Shown piece by piece: positions 47,661 through 56,021 of a stretch of 64,000 nt of DNA. Every line of letters begins with the position of its first letter. Position 1 is the first letter of the stretch. Below the pieces are notes generated by a model. That model had not been told where the DNA came from. It was given only the letters and a program-made list of their open reading frames with translations, and did not search any database. Source of the stretch: Thioalkalivibrio sp. ALMg11 (lineage in GTDB: Bacteria; Pseudomonadota; Gammaproteobacteria; Ectothiorhodospirales; Ectothiorhodospiraceae); the NCBI RefSeq assembly GCF_000377905.1, contig NZ_KB898871.1:283001-347000 (forward strand), read 5' to 3'. A program made the translations under genes and the position numbers.

Positions 47661-48632
47661 GTGGGGATAGAAACCAGATCCGATCAGACGGGCGCTGAAA
47701 TCATCGGCAATTCCCCGGAACTGCAGGCCGTGCTGCGCCAGGTCAGCATGGTGGCGGCCACCGATGCCACCGTGTTGGTGCTCGGCGAAAGTGGTACCGG
47801 CAAGGAGCGACTGGCGCGGCGCATTCATGCACAGAGCCGACGGCCGGACGGGCCGCTGGTAACGTTGAACTGTGCGGCCCTGCCCGCAGAACTGGTCGAA
47901 TCGGAGCTGTTCGGCCACCGGCGCGGGGCCTTTACCGGTGCCAACTCCCACCAGACCGGGCTGGTACAGCAAGCGGCTGGGGGCACGTTATTCCTCGACG
48001 AGATCGCCGAGCTGCCGGCTGGGGCGCAGGCCAAGCTGCTGCGGTTCCTAGAGGCCGGGGAATGCCAACCCCTGGGCGCGGGGACGACCGAACACGTGGA
48101 CGTGCGCGTGATCGCCGCCACCCATCAGGACCTGCATGCGTGGGTCGGTGCCGGACAGTTTCGCGCTGATCTCTATTACCGCCTGCAGGTGGTGCCACTG
48201 GAGATGCCGCCGCTGCGCCTGCGCCAGGGCGATATCCCGCTGCTCACCGAGCACTTTCGCAACACGCTGGCCGCCCACCATGGACTGACGCCGCCGACCT
48301 TTGCCCCAGCGCTGCGCAGGTGGCTGGCCCAGTGGCCATGGCCGGGCAATGTCCGCGAGCTGAAGAACCTAGTGGAGCGCTGCGTGATCTTCATGCCGGG
48401 CCAGCAGGTGGCGCCGGGCGACATCCCGGACCACTGGATGCAGCTACCCCCGGGTCAGGCGGGCGGGCCGTGGATTATCCCTCCGGACGGCCTGAGTCTG
48501 GAACGGGTGGAGATGGAACTGATCCGCCAGGCACTGGAACAGACTCGCGGCAATCGCTCGCGCGCCGCGCGCCTGCTGGGCCTGACCCGCGACACCCTGC
48601 TGTACCGTATGAAGAAACACGCCATCAGCTAG
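47661..48632 (+). CDS. Orphan sigma-54-dependent transcriptional activator
   Basis: 323 residues: an NtrC-type AAA+ domain with only about 15 residues before it, so there is no receiver, GAF or other sensor. Walker A GESGTGKE (43-50), the sigma-54-contacting GAFTGAN loop (89-95), Walker B GGTLFLDEIAELPAG, sensor I RVIAATHQDL and WPGNVRELKNLVERC are all present. The C-terminal Fis-type helix-turn-helix is IRQALEQTRGNRSRAARLLG followed by LTRDTLLYRMKKHAI. The start is GTG 47661, with only a weak ribosome-binding site. It is divergent from the copper receptor operon and is its probable activator. How copper status is sensed is not evident. Confidence 0.88.
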   Translation: MGIETRSDQTGAEIIGNSPELQAVLRQVSMVAATDATVLVLGESGTGKERLARRIHAQSRRPDGPLVTLNCAALPAELVESELFGHRRGAFTGANSHQTGLVQQAAGGTLFLDEIAELPAGAQAKLLRFLEAGECQPLGAGTTEHVDVRVIAATHQDLHAWVGAGQFRADLYYRLQVVPLEMPPLRLRQGDIPLLTEHFRNTLAAHHGLTPPTFAPALRRWLAQWPWPGNVRELKNLVERCVIFMPGQQVAPGDIPDHWMQLPPGQAGGPWIIPPDGLSLERVEMELIRQALEQTRGNRSRAARLLGLTRDTLLYRMKKHAIS

Positions 48633-48725
48633 GGAGACATGGACCGGTGTCCACGCCCACGCTGGTGCCCCGTTTGTTCCGAGACAATGTGTTTCCCTGG
48701 GTGACTTGATGTTCGGGAGTCATGG

Positions 48726-49072
48726 ATGCCATTAAGTGAGTTCGAACGAAAGCGGATAGAAAAGCCGTCGACGCCTTCGTGGAGCGCCGCAGGCCTCCCG
48801 CGCATCTCCGGGATCAGGTCGATCTTGCCTATCGCATCGAGGGTCAGAGCGTGCTGCTGTTCGAGCGGCGGCCTGCCTGGGACGACTCGGGACGTACGCT
48901 GGAGATACCCATTGCCAAGACCACATTGGTCAAAAAATCGGGCGCCTGGAAGATCTTCTGGCAGCGATCGGATCTCGCCTGGCACCGCTATGATCCGAAA
49001 CCGGAAGCCTCGTCGCTGGATGAGGCCCTGAAGATCATCGGCGCGGACGACCACGCCTGCTTCTTCGGGTAG
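48726..49072 (+). pseudogene. DUF3024 family gene, frameshifted
   Basis: The family N-terminus MPLSEFERKRIEK is read from ATG 48726, but the continuation AVDAFVERRRPPAHLRDQ is in another frame beginning at 48764. The downstream frame then gives a typical DUF3024 body (DLAYRIEGQSVLLFERRPAW, GAWKIFWQRSDLAWHRYDP, ADDHACFFG). One base appears to be missing in the gaaaagcc run near 48761-48764. A product from GTG 48779 would lack only the first 18 or so residues and might still fold. Function of the family is unknown. It could also be a sequencing error. Confidence 0.75.
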
Positions 49073-49132
49073 CACCACGGACGCCGGTGAGGCCGTCAAC
49101 CGGGACCACGACGAGTCCCCGGAGGAGGATGC

Positions 49133-49393
49133 ATGCACGAGTTTTCGCTGATGGCCGATTTGATGCGCAAGATCGAGCAGGTGGCGGTCGACAACAACGC
49201 GGAGCGGGTCACCCGGGTGCGGGTATGGCTGGGCGCGCTGGCGCACATCACGCCGGAACATTTCCGCGAGCACTTCGAGGACGGGACCCGCGGCACCGTC
49301 GCCGAAGGGGCCGAGCTGGAGGTGGAAACCTCGGACGACGAGGCCCACCCCGAGGCCCAGCAGATCCTGCTGCGGAGCCTGGACGTGGCGTGA
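49133..49393 (+). CDS. hypA: Short HypA-like nickel metallochaperone lacking the zinc site
   Basis: 86 residues against about 113 in ordinary HypA. The N-terminus MHEFSLMADLMRKIEQVAVD carries the nickel-binding MHE motif and VTRVRVWLGALAHITPEHF matches HypA, as does the terminal ILLRSLDV strand. The zinc-ribbon with its two CxxC motifs is absent: the protein has no Cys, and an acidic ETSDDEAHPEAQQ bridge replaces the domain. GGAGGAGG precedes the ATG. First gene of the hypAFCDE operon; its TGA overlaps the hypF GTG. Ni delivery probably still depends on the N-terminal His, but communication with HypB would differ. Confidence 0.85.
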   Translation: MHEFSLMADLMRKIEQVAVDNNAERVTRVRVWLGALAHITPEHFREHFEDGTRGTVAEGAELEVETSDDEAHPEAQQILLRSLDVA

Positions 49394-51699
49394 ACGACAC
49401 CGCGGCGCGGACCCCGCCGATGGCGCGCTGGCGCCTGGTCGTCACGGGCCGGGTGCAGGGGGTGGGGTTCCGGCCATTCGTCGCGGACCGGGCCCACCGG
49501 CTGGGGCTCACCGGAACGGTCGGCAACACCCCCGAGGGCGTGGTGATCGAGGTCGAGGGGATGGACGCGGCACTGGCTGCGTTCCGCGCCACGCTGGAAC
49601 ACGAGGCTCCGGCGGCCTCGCGCGTCGATGCAATCACCGTAACCACTGCCCCCGTGTCCGGAGCGACCGCGTTCCGCGTGGTGCAGAGCCCCAACCAGGG
49701 CGGCGCCCCGGCGCTGGCCCCGGACCGCGCGCCCTGCCGTGACTGCATTGCCGAGCTCCGCGATCCGGCAGCCCGGCGCTATGGCTATCCGTTCACCGCC
49801 TGCACGGCCTGCGGCCCGCGCTGGAGCATCGCGACGGCCCTGCCCTGGGACCGGGTGCACACCACGCTGGCCGGTTTCCCGTTGTGTCCGGCCTGCCAGA
49901 CGGAGTATTCCGACCCGGCCGACCGGCGCTTTCGTGCCGAGGCCCTGGCCTGCCCGGACTGCGGGCCGCAACTGACGCTGCGCGCGTCGGACGGGGCCGA
50001 GCGGGCCACCGGCGACGCGGCCCTGCGCGCGGCGGTGACCGCGCTGCGCGAGGGGCAGATCCTGGCGCTGAAGGGCCTGGGCGGCTTCCAGTTGCTGGTG
50101 GATGCGGGCAGCGAAACGGCGGTCGCACGCCTGCGCGCGCGCAAGCAGCGCCCGGAGAAACCACTGGCGGTGATGCTGCCCGACTCCGGCTGGCTGGAAC
50201 GCCTGGCCCGGGTCAGCGAGAGCGAACGGGCGCTGCTGCTCGCGCCCGAGGCCCCCATCGTTCTGGTCGAATGCCAGCTCGGCGGCCCGCTGGCAACGGG
50301 CGTGGCTCCCGCCCTCTCGCGCCTGGGCCTGATGCTGCCTGCCACCCCACTACACCAGCTGCTGCTGGACGACCTGGCCCGCCCCGTGGTCTGCACCTCC
50401 GGCAACCGCCACGGCGAGCCGCTTTGCGTCGATGGCGAGGAGGCGGTGGCCCGGCTCAGAGCGATTTCGGATCTCATCCTGGACCACGACCGGCCGATCG
50501 CGCGGGCGCAGGATGACTCGGTATTCCAGGTCGCCGCCGGTCGGGCGCAATGCCTGCGCCTGGGGCGCGGCTACGCACCGCTGCGCGTGCCCGTGCCGGA
50601 ACCCGGCCTCGTCACCCTGGCCCTGGGTGGCCACCTGAAGGCTGCCCCCGCGCTGGCCCTGGCGAGCGAGGTGGTGGTCGGCGCCCATGTCGGCGATCTG
50701 GAAAGCGACCCGTCGCTGCGCCGACTCCAGGGCGAGGCCCGGGCACTGGGCGCACTCTGCGGGGTGTCGGTCAACCAGGTCGCTTGCGATCAACACCCCG
50801 ACTACGCCTCCACGCGCCTGGCCGAGGCCTGGGGGACGCCGGTCTTCCCCGTACAACACCACCACGCCCACGCGGTGGCCTGCCTTGCCGAGCACGGGGT
50901 GCGCGGCCCGGCCCTGGCACTGGTGTGGGACGGGGCCGGGTTGGGCGAGGACGGCACGCTGTGGGGCGGCGAGTGCCTGGATATCGATGTCGACGGGGGG
51001 TATCGGCGCATCGGCCATCTGCGACCCTTCCGCCTTCCCGGCGGCGAGGCCGCCATCCGCGAGCCGCGCCGGGCCCTGCTGGGCCTACTGCACGCCCATT
51101 TCGACGGCGACCCGGACGCGCTGGACGCCAGTCCGGCGCGGGGGCTGTTCACGCCGGACGAATGGCGCACGCTGACGATGGCGCTGGGGCGCGGGATCAA
51201 CGCGCCCTGGACCAGTAGTATCGGGCGGCTGTTCGACGCGGTTGCGGCCCTGAGCGGACTGCGCACCAAGGCCGGCTTCGAGGGGCAGGCCGCGATGCTC
51301 GTGCAGCAGGCGGCGGAGGCCGAAGGGGAGGCGTTCGACGCGCCCGGCCTGCCACTGGAACCGGCCGCGACACCCTGGCGGGCCGACTGGGGCCCGCTGA
51401 TGGAGAGCCTGCTGGCGGACCATGCGGCGAGCGCCTCGCCCGGGCGTATGGCCGCCCGGCTGCACGCGGCACTGGCAAGGCTTGCAGTGGACGCGGCCCG
51501 GGCCGGCGGCATGGACAGCGTGGCACTAACGGGCGGATGCTTCCAGAATCGGTGGTTGCTGGAACACTGTTCGGATGCGCTTCAAAAAGCCGGCTTCCAC
51601 CCGTTTTGGCCGCAACGCATCCCGCCGAATGATGGCGGGCTGGCCCTGGGCCAGGCGGTGATCGCACGCCGGGCCGCAGCGCCCATGAGAGGAGACTGA
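49390..51699 (+). CDS. hypF: Carbamoyltransferase HypF
   Basis: 769-residue enzyme that makes the thiocyanate precursor of the hydrogenase CN ligands by transferring a carbamoyl group to HypE. Acylphosphatase domain (VVTGRVQGVGFRPFVADRA, about 15-100), two zinc-finger-like motifs (CRDCIAELRD ... CTACGP and CPAC ... CPDCGP), a YrdC-like domain (LALKGLGGFQLLVDA, KPLAVMLPD) and a Kae1-like C-terminal domain (VQHHHAHAVACLAEHG, LVWDGAGLGEDGTLWGGE, ALTGGCFQNRWLLE). The start is GTG 49390 within a GTGA overlap with hypA. Confidence 0.95.
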   Translation: MNDTAARTPPMARWRLVVTGRVQGVGFRPFVADRAHRLGLTGTVGNTPEGVVIEVEGMDAALAAFRATLEHEAPAASRVDAITVTTAPVSGATAFRVVQSPNQGGAPALAPDRAPCRDCIAELRDPAARRYGYPFTACTACGPRWSIATALPWDRVHTTLAGFPLCPACQTEYSDPADRRFRAEALACPDCGPQLTLRASDGAERATGDAALRAAVTALREGQILALKGLGGFQLLVDAGSETAVARLRARKQRPEKPLAVMLPDSGWLERLARVSESERALLLAPEAPIVLVECQLGGPLATGVAPALSRLGLMLPATPLHQLLLDDLARPVVCTSGNRHGEPLCVDGEEAVARLRAISDLILDHDRPIARAQDDSVFQVAAGRAQCLRLGRGYAPLRVPVPEPGLVTLALGGHLKAAPALALASEVVVGAHVGDLESDPSLRRLQGEARALGALCGVSVNQVACDQHPDYASTRLAEAWGTPVFPVQHHHAHAVACLAEHGVRGPALALVWDGAGLGEDGTLWGGECLDIDVDGGYRRIGHLRPFRLPGGEAAIREPRRALLGLLHAHFDGDPDALDASPARGLFTPDEWRTLTMALGRGINAPWTSSIGRLFDAVAALSGLRTKAGFEGQAAMLVQQAAEAEGEAFDAPGLPLEPAATPWRADWGPLMESLLADHAASASPGRMAARLHAALARLAVDAARAGGMDSVALTGGCFQNRWLLEHCSDALQKAGFHPFWPQRIPPNDGGLALGQAVIARRAAAPMRGD

Positions 51700-51703
51700 A
51701 ACC

Positions 51704-51958
51704 ATGTGCCTTGCCATCCCCGGCCGCATCGACACGGTGGAAGGCGACGACCCGCTGTTCCGCCAGGCACGCGTGGCGTTCGCTGGCGTCACGCGCACGG
51801 TGTCGCTGGCCTGCACGCCGGAGGCGGGAGTGGGCGACTACGTGCTGGTGCATGCGGGCATCGCGATCGCGACCCTCGACGAGACGGCCGCCGAGCGCAC
51901 CCTGGCAGCGCTGCGCGAGATCCCCCGTCACGATCCGCCCGCACCGGAGCGCAGGTGA
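51704..51958 (+). CDS. hypC: Hydrogenase assembly chaperone HypC
   Basis: 84-residue HypC/HybG/HupF protein that carries the Fe(CN)2CO unit with HypD and docks on the large-subunit precursor. MCLAIPGRIDTVEGDD provides the essential Cys2, with VAFAGVTRTVSLACTPEAGVGDYVLVHAGIAIATLDE following the normal family pattern. It begins 5 bp after hypF (GGAG at the hypF end serves as the ribosome-binding site) and overlaps hypD at GTGA. Confidence 0.95.
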   Translation: MCLAIPGRIDTVEGDDPLFRQARVAFAGVTRTVSLACTPEAGVGDYVLVHAGIAIATLDETAAERTLAALREIPRHDPPAPERR

Positions 51959-53040
51959 AGCACCTGGACGAATACCGCGACCCGGCGCTGATTCTGCGCC
52001 AGGTCGAGGCGATCCGCGCTGCCTGCACCCGGCGCTGGACGCTGATGGAGGTCTGCGGCGGCCAGACCCACGCGATCCTGCGCCATGGTCTGGACGAGCT
52101 GTTGGAGGGTTGTGTCGAGCTGATCCACGGACCCGGCTGCCCGGTCTGTGTGACGCCGGCCGAGACCCTGGACCAGGCCGTGCTGCTCACCCGCCGCCCG
52201 GAAGTGACGTTGTGCACCTTCGGCGACATGCTGCGCGTGCCCGGGGCGCTGGGCGACCTGAACGCGGCGCGCGCGGCCGGGGGCGACGTGCGCGTGATCT
52301 ACTCGCCGCTGGATGCGGTGGCGCTGGCGTGCGAACACCCGGAATGCGAGGTCGTGTTGCTGGCCGTGGGCTTCGAAACCACCGCACCGGCCGCGGCCAT
52401 TGCGGTGCTGCAGGCCGAGGCCCTGGGCCTCGGCAACCTGTCACTGCTGGTCTCGCACTCGCTGGTGCCACCGGCGATGGAGGCGCTGCTGGCCGACCCG
52501 GACAACCGCATCCAGGGCTTTCTGGCCGCCGGGCATGTCTGCACGGTCGAGGGAGCGACGGCCTACCAGGCGATCGCCGAACGCTTCCGCATCCCGATCG
52601 TGGTCACCGGCTTCGAGCCGGTGGACCTGCTGGCCGGGATCCACGCCTGCGTGGAGCAGCAGGAACGCGGCGAGGCCCGCGTGGAGAACCGCTACGACCG
52701 GGCGGCCCGGGACGACGGCAACGCAGCCGCGCGCGAGGCGGTCACGCGGGTATTCGAGCCGGTCGAGCGCGAATGGCGCGGCATGGGGCGCCTGCCCGCC
52801 AGCGGTCTCGGCCTGCGGCCGGAGTACGCCCGGTTCGATGCCGTGGCGCGCTTCGAGATCGCCGCACCCGCGGCTACGGGGGACGGCCCCTGCATCGCCG
52901 GCGAGGTGTTGCGCGGGCTGCGCCGCCCCACCGACTGCCCCGCCTTCGGCCGCGAATGCACGCCGGATACCCCGCTGGGCGCGCCGATGGTCTCCTCCGA
53001 AGGGGCCTGTGCCGCCTACCTGCATTACCGGGAGGGATGA
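51955..53040 (+). CDS. hypD: Hydrogenase formation protein HypD
   Basis: 361-residue Fe-S scaffold on which the Fe(CN)2CO moiety is assembled. Signature stretches: TLMEVCGGQTHAILRHGLDE, IHGPGCPVCVTP, LCTFGDMLRVPG, LLAVGFETTAPAAAIAVLQA, GFLAAGHVCTVEGATAYQ, PIVVTGFEPVDLLAGIHACV, and the C-terminal cluster ligands C...CPAFGREC. The start codon is GTG 51955 overlapping the hypC stop. Ends in ATGA overlap with hypE. Confidence 0.95.
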   Translation: MKHLDEYRDPALILRQVEAIRAACTRRWTLMEVCGGQTHAILRHGLDELLEGCVELIHGPGCPVCVTPAETLDQAVLLTRRPEVTLCTFGDMLRVPGALGDLNAARAAGGDVRVIYSPLDAVALACEHPECEVVLLAVGFETTAPAAAIAVLQAEALGLGNLSLLVSHSLVPPAMEALLADPDNRIQGFLAAGHVCTVEGATAYQAIAERFRIPIVVTGFEPVDLLAGIHACVEQQERGEARVENRYDRAARDDGNAAAREAVTRVFEPVEREWRGMGRLPASGLGLRPEYARFDAVARFEIAAPAATGDGPCIAGEVLRGLRRPTDCPAFGRECTPDTPLGAPMVSSEGACAAYLHYREG

Positions 53041-54041
53041 CCATCGAGATCGTGCGGCTGGCGCATGGCGGCGGGGGCCGGCTACAGGCCAAGCTGCTGG
53101 ACGAGGTGATCCTGCCGGCGCTGGAGGCGCGCGCCCTCGGCGCCCCCGATGCCGCCGTGCTCGACCACCCGGGCGGACGCCTCGCGCTGACGACCGACAG
53201 CTTCGTCGTGCGCCCGCTGTTCTTCCCCGGCGGCGATATCGGGCGCCTCGCGGTGCATGGCACGGTGAACGATCTGGCGATGGCCGGGGCGCATCCCCTG
53301 TGGCTGACCCTGGGGCTGATCCTGGAGGAGGGGCTCGCAGTGGCCGACCTGCAGCACATCCTCGCCTCCGTGCGCGCGACCGCGCAGGAGTGCGGCGTGC
53401 AGGTGGTGGCCGGCGACACCAAGGTGGTGGAGGCCGGGCGCGGCGACGGGGTCTACATCAACACCAGCGGGGTGGGCGTCGTGCCGGACGGCGTGCAGAT
53501 CGCGCCGGGGGCGATCCGGCCCGGTGATGTACTGCTCGCCAGTGGCGATCTTGGCCGCCATGGCGTCGCAATCCTCGCCGCCCGCGAGGGCCTGGGCCTG
53601 GACCCGCCGATCCCCAGCGACAGCACGTCGGTCGCCGGGGCCGTGGCCGCGTTGCTAGCCGCCGGCGTCCCGGTCCACGCGCTGCGCGATCCGACCCGCG
53701 GCGGCGCCGTGGCGGCACTGCAGGAGCTGGCCGACGCCTCCGGCTGCCGGCTGGTGCTGGACGACGCCGCGATCCCTGTTCGCGACGACGTACGCGGGGC
53801 CTGCGAGATCCTCGGACTGGACCCCCTGCACTCCGCCTGCGAGGGCCGCTTCCTGGCGGCCGTTCCGGAACACGCGGCCGCTCAGGCCCTGACCATTCTC
53901 CGGGGCCGCGCGGAAGCAGCCGGGACCGTCGCCATCGGACGGGCGGAGCCGGGTGAGCCCGCCGTCATCCGACGCCTGGCGACCGGCGTGGAGCGCCGCA
54001 TGATCCTCCCGGCCGGCGAGCAGCTGCCGCGTATCTGCTGA
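53037..54041 (+). CDS. hypE: Carbamoyl phosphate dehydratase HypE
   Basis: 334-residue PurM-like ATPase that dehydrates the carbamoyl group on its C-terminal Cys to thiocyanate. LAHGGGGRLQAKLLDEVILPAL, LALTTDSFVVRPLFFPGGDIG, VHGTVNDLAMAGAHPLWLTL, VVAGDTKVVEAGRGDGVYIN, LRDPTRGGAVAALQELADAS and the terminal PRIC (modified Cys334) are all in place. Last gene of the hyp operon. No hypB follows; the next ORF is a small exported His-containing protein. Confidence 0.95.
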   Translation: MTIEIVRLAHGGGGRLQAKLLDEVILPALEARALGAPDAAVLDHPGGRLALTTDSFVVRPLFFPGGDIGRLAVHGTVNDLAMAGAHPLWLTLGLILEEGLAVADLQHILASVRATAQECGVQVVAGDTKVVEAGRGDGVYINTSGVGVVPDGVQIAPGAIRPGDVLLASGDLGRHGVAILAAREGLGLDPPIPSDSTSVAGAVAALLAAGVPVHALRDPTRGGAVAALQELADASGCRLVLDDAAIPVRDDVRGACEILGLDPLHSACEGRFLAAVPEHAAAQALTILRGRAEAAGTVAIGRAEPGEPAVIRRLATGVERRMILPAGEQLPRIC

Positions 54042-54093
54042 AGCGGCCTGCGTGCCGCGCTATGGTGGGTCACAACGACAGGAGGACCTCGAG

Positions 54094-54300
54094 ATGAACT
54101 TGCGCACCCTCATGGGAACCCCCCTGGCATTGGCCACCACGCCCGTCCTGGCCCACCCCGGGCACGGTCACGGGGACGCCTTCTCGCTGCTCCACTTCCT
54201 GAGTTCACCCGAGCATCTCTGGCCCCTCGGGCTGCTGGTGCTGGCGATTATCGGGGGCCTGTTCGGTGCCCGCTGGTACCGCCACCGGGCGCGACGCTGA
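54094..54300 (+). CDS. Small exported/membrane protein with His-rich patch, 68 aa
   Basis: Not assigned to a family. An N-terminal signal-like stretch (LALATTPVLA) is followed by HPGHGHGDAFSLLHF, with several His that could bind a metal, and a C-terminal membrane helix LWPLGLLVLAIIGGLFGARW with an RHRARR basic end facing the cytoplasm. GACAGGAGGACC gives a strong ribosome-binding site for ATG 54094. It lies 52 bp after hypE on the same strand, so a role in nickel or metal handling for the hydrogenase is possible but unproven. Confidence 0.7.
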   Translation: MNLRTLMGTPLALATTPVLAHPGHGHGDAFSLLHFLSSPEHLWPLGLLVLAIIGGLFGARWYRHRARR

Positions 54301-54302
54301 CG

Positions 54303-54851
54303 TCAGCCGGCGACGGGCGAACCTTCCACCGGCCACCAGTAGCGCTGTTCGTAGTCACGGTCGCGATCGCGCACCGGTACCGGGACGAAGTCCATCGTCG
54401 CAAAGAAGCCAGCAGCCGAGGCCTGGGCCTTGACCAGCACCCCGGCCACCCCGGCCTCGCGCGCGGCGGTGCGGCAGGCCTCGACCAGTTGCCGGCCCAC
54501 ACCCTGCCCGCGGGCCGCTCGCCCTACATAGAGGCCGTGCAGCAGCAGCCCATCGGTGGCGCCTTCCGGCAGCTCACGGGTCTCCGCCGCCTCCCAGGCG
54601 GCAGTGCCGACCACCTGCCCCAAACGCTCCAGCACCGTCACCTCGAGGAACATCAGATCGGCCTCGGTATAGCGGTAGGCCGGCAGGGCGAGCCGGCGCA
54701 CGCGCTCGGGCAAGGGCCAGTCCTCGACCGCCTCGGCCACCAGCCCGTTGATAGCGTCGAGATCGCCGGCGCGGGCCCGGCGGAGGGATTCTGTAGATTT
54801 CATCATGGTGGTGGCTGCAGTATCGGACACGGGCGGGCTCGTCGTCGGCAT
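54303..54851 (-). CDS. GNAT-family N-acetyltransferase
   Basis: 182-residue GCN5-related acetyltransferase. RRARAGDLDAINGLVAEAVE starts the fold; the acetyl-CoA pyrophosphate loop is GLYVGRAARGQGVGRQLVEA (motif A, Q/RxxGxG/A) and AQASAAGFFATMDFVPVPVR is motif B. Substrate unknown. Start 54851 is chosen because AGCAGGAACC precedes it; ATGs at 54806/54803 are alternatives that would remove 15-16 residues. Convergent with the 54094 gene with 2 bp between stops. Confidence 0.85.
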   Translation of the reverse strand: MPTTSPPVSDTAATTMMKSTESLRRARAGDLDAINGLVAEAVEDWPLPERVRRLALPAYRYTEADLMFLEVTVLERLGQVVGTAAWEAAETRELPEGATDGLLLHGLYVGRAARGQGVGRQLVEACRTAAREAGVAGVLVKAQASAAGFFATMDFVPVPVRDRDRDYEQRYWWPVEGSPVAG

Positions 54852-54976
54852 GGTTCCTGCTCGGACCTGTTGGACGGGCCGAAGTGCCGGGACAAACGGC
54901 GCGCGCGGGCCGTCACGACAATGCCATCCCCGATCGGGGATAATCGCGGCGCACTGAAAGGAGACGACACCGCACC

Positions 54977-55927
54977 ATGACGGAACTGAAAAAGGCGATC
55001 GAGCACCAGCGCGACTACCTCGAGGACAAGCTGCATGAACCCCTGGCGGAGATCGCCAGCCGCCTGAGCGCGGCGTGGCCACGCCGCGAGGCGTTGGACT
55101 CGATCCTGGAGGAGGCGATCCGCCAGATCCCGGAGGCGACCTTTGTGTATGCGCTGAATACCGAGGGGGTCCAGCTCTCGGACAACATCTCGCGCACTGG
55201 CGTGCTGCCGGAACACTTCGGGCGCGATCGATCGCAGCGCCCATACATGAAGGAGGCCGTGCCCGCGGACGGCTTCCTGCTGTCGGATGCCTACATCAGC
55301 CTGCTCGGGCGGCGCCCATCGCTAACCGCGCTGCAGCTGGTGCGCGACGACCAGGGCAACGCACTGGGTTTTCTCGGCGCGGACTTCGACCTGCGCAACC
55401 TGCCCGACTTCTCCGAGGACCTGTACGAGGAGCCCAGCGAGTGGCGCCAGATCAAGGGCGATCCGTCGATTCGCGGGACGCTGTTCCTGCAGAGCCGAAC
55501 CGAGAGCCTGATGGACCAGAACATGGACACCGCCCTGGCCATTCTGGAAGAACTGTTCACCGAGCGCGGCGTGTTCCAGGGGGTGTTCCACTTCTCCAGT
55601 TCGCGCGCCACGCTATGGACCACCGAGGACCCGTACCGCTACCGCATCCTGACCCACGAATCCCTGGGCGACCCGGACGTCTGCCTGGCGTTTCCGCACG
55701 AGCCGTACCCCGCGGAGGCGCTGATCCCAAGGGAGGACGTCGGCCGCGTGCTCGAGGCACTGCGCGCGCTGCGCTATGCCGACGAAACCGTGTACCTGCG
55801 TTCCGCCTCGATCAACCTGTTCAACGGCATGATCAGCCTGACCTTCTCGTGCGACGGCTCGCATTACATGACCTGGGACGACTTCCTCGGCCGGTCTATC
55901 CAGTTCTGGATCGGCGCCACCGGCTAG
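54977..55927 (+). CDS. PDC/Cache-like sensor-domain protein, 316 aa
   Basis: Soluble protein with no signal peptide or membrane helix. The middle part has PDC/Cache features: AIRQIPEATFVYALNTEGVQLSDNISRTG, RDRSQRPYMKEAVPADGFLLSDAYISLL, SLTALQLVRDDQGNALGFLGADFDLRNL, the classic ligand-pocket RPY/Y/D pattern seen in extracytoplasmic sensors but here apparently cytoplasmic. The second half (FQGVFHFSSSRATLWTTEDPY) is unfamiliar. AAAGGAGACG lies upstream. It is followed by the PP2C phosphatase after 94 bp, so it may supply ligand sensing to the phospho-signalling cluster. Confidence 0.75.
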   Translation: MTELKKAIEHQRDYLEDKLHEPLAEIASRLSAAWPRREALDSILEEAIRQIPEATFVYALNTEGVQLSDNISRTGVLPEHFGRDRSQRPYMKEAVPADGFLLSDAYISLLGRRPSLTALQLVRDDQGNALGFLGADFDLRNLPDFSEDLYEEPSEWRQIKGDPSIRGTLFLQSRTESLMDQNMDTALAILEELFTERGVFQGVFHFSSSRATLWTTEDPYRYRILTHESLGDPDVCLAFPHEPYPAEALIPREDVGRVLEALRALRYADETVYLRSASINLFNGMISLTFSCDGSHYMTWDDFLGRSIQFWIGATG

Positions 55928-56021
55928 GGAGACACGGATCGATGCGCTGCTCTCCCCCGGGGCTGTCGCGCGCCGATCAACTCGGTCATCATGGTCACGG
56001 GATCACCGGGGCCACACGCAC

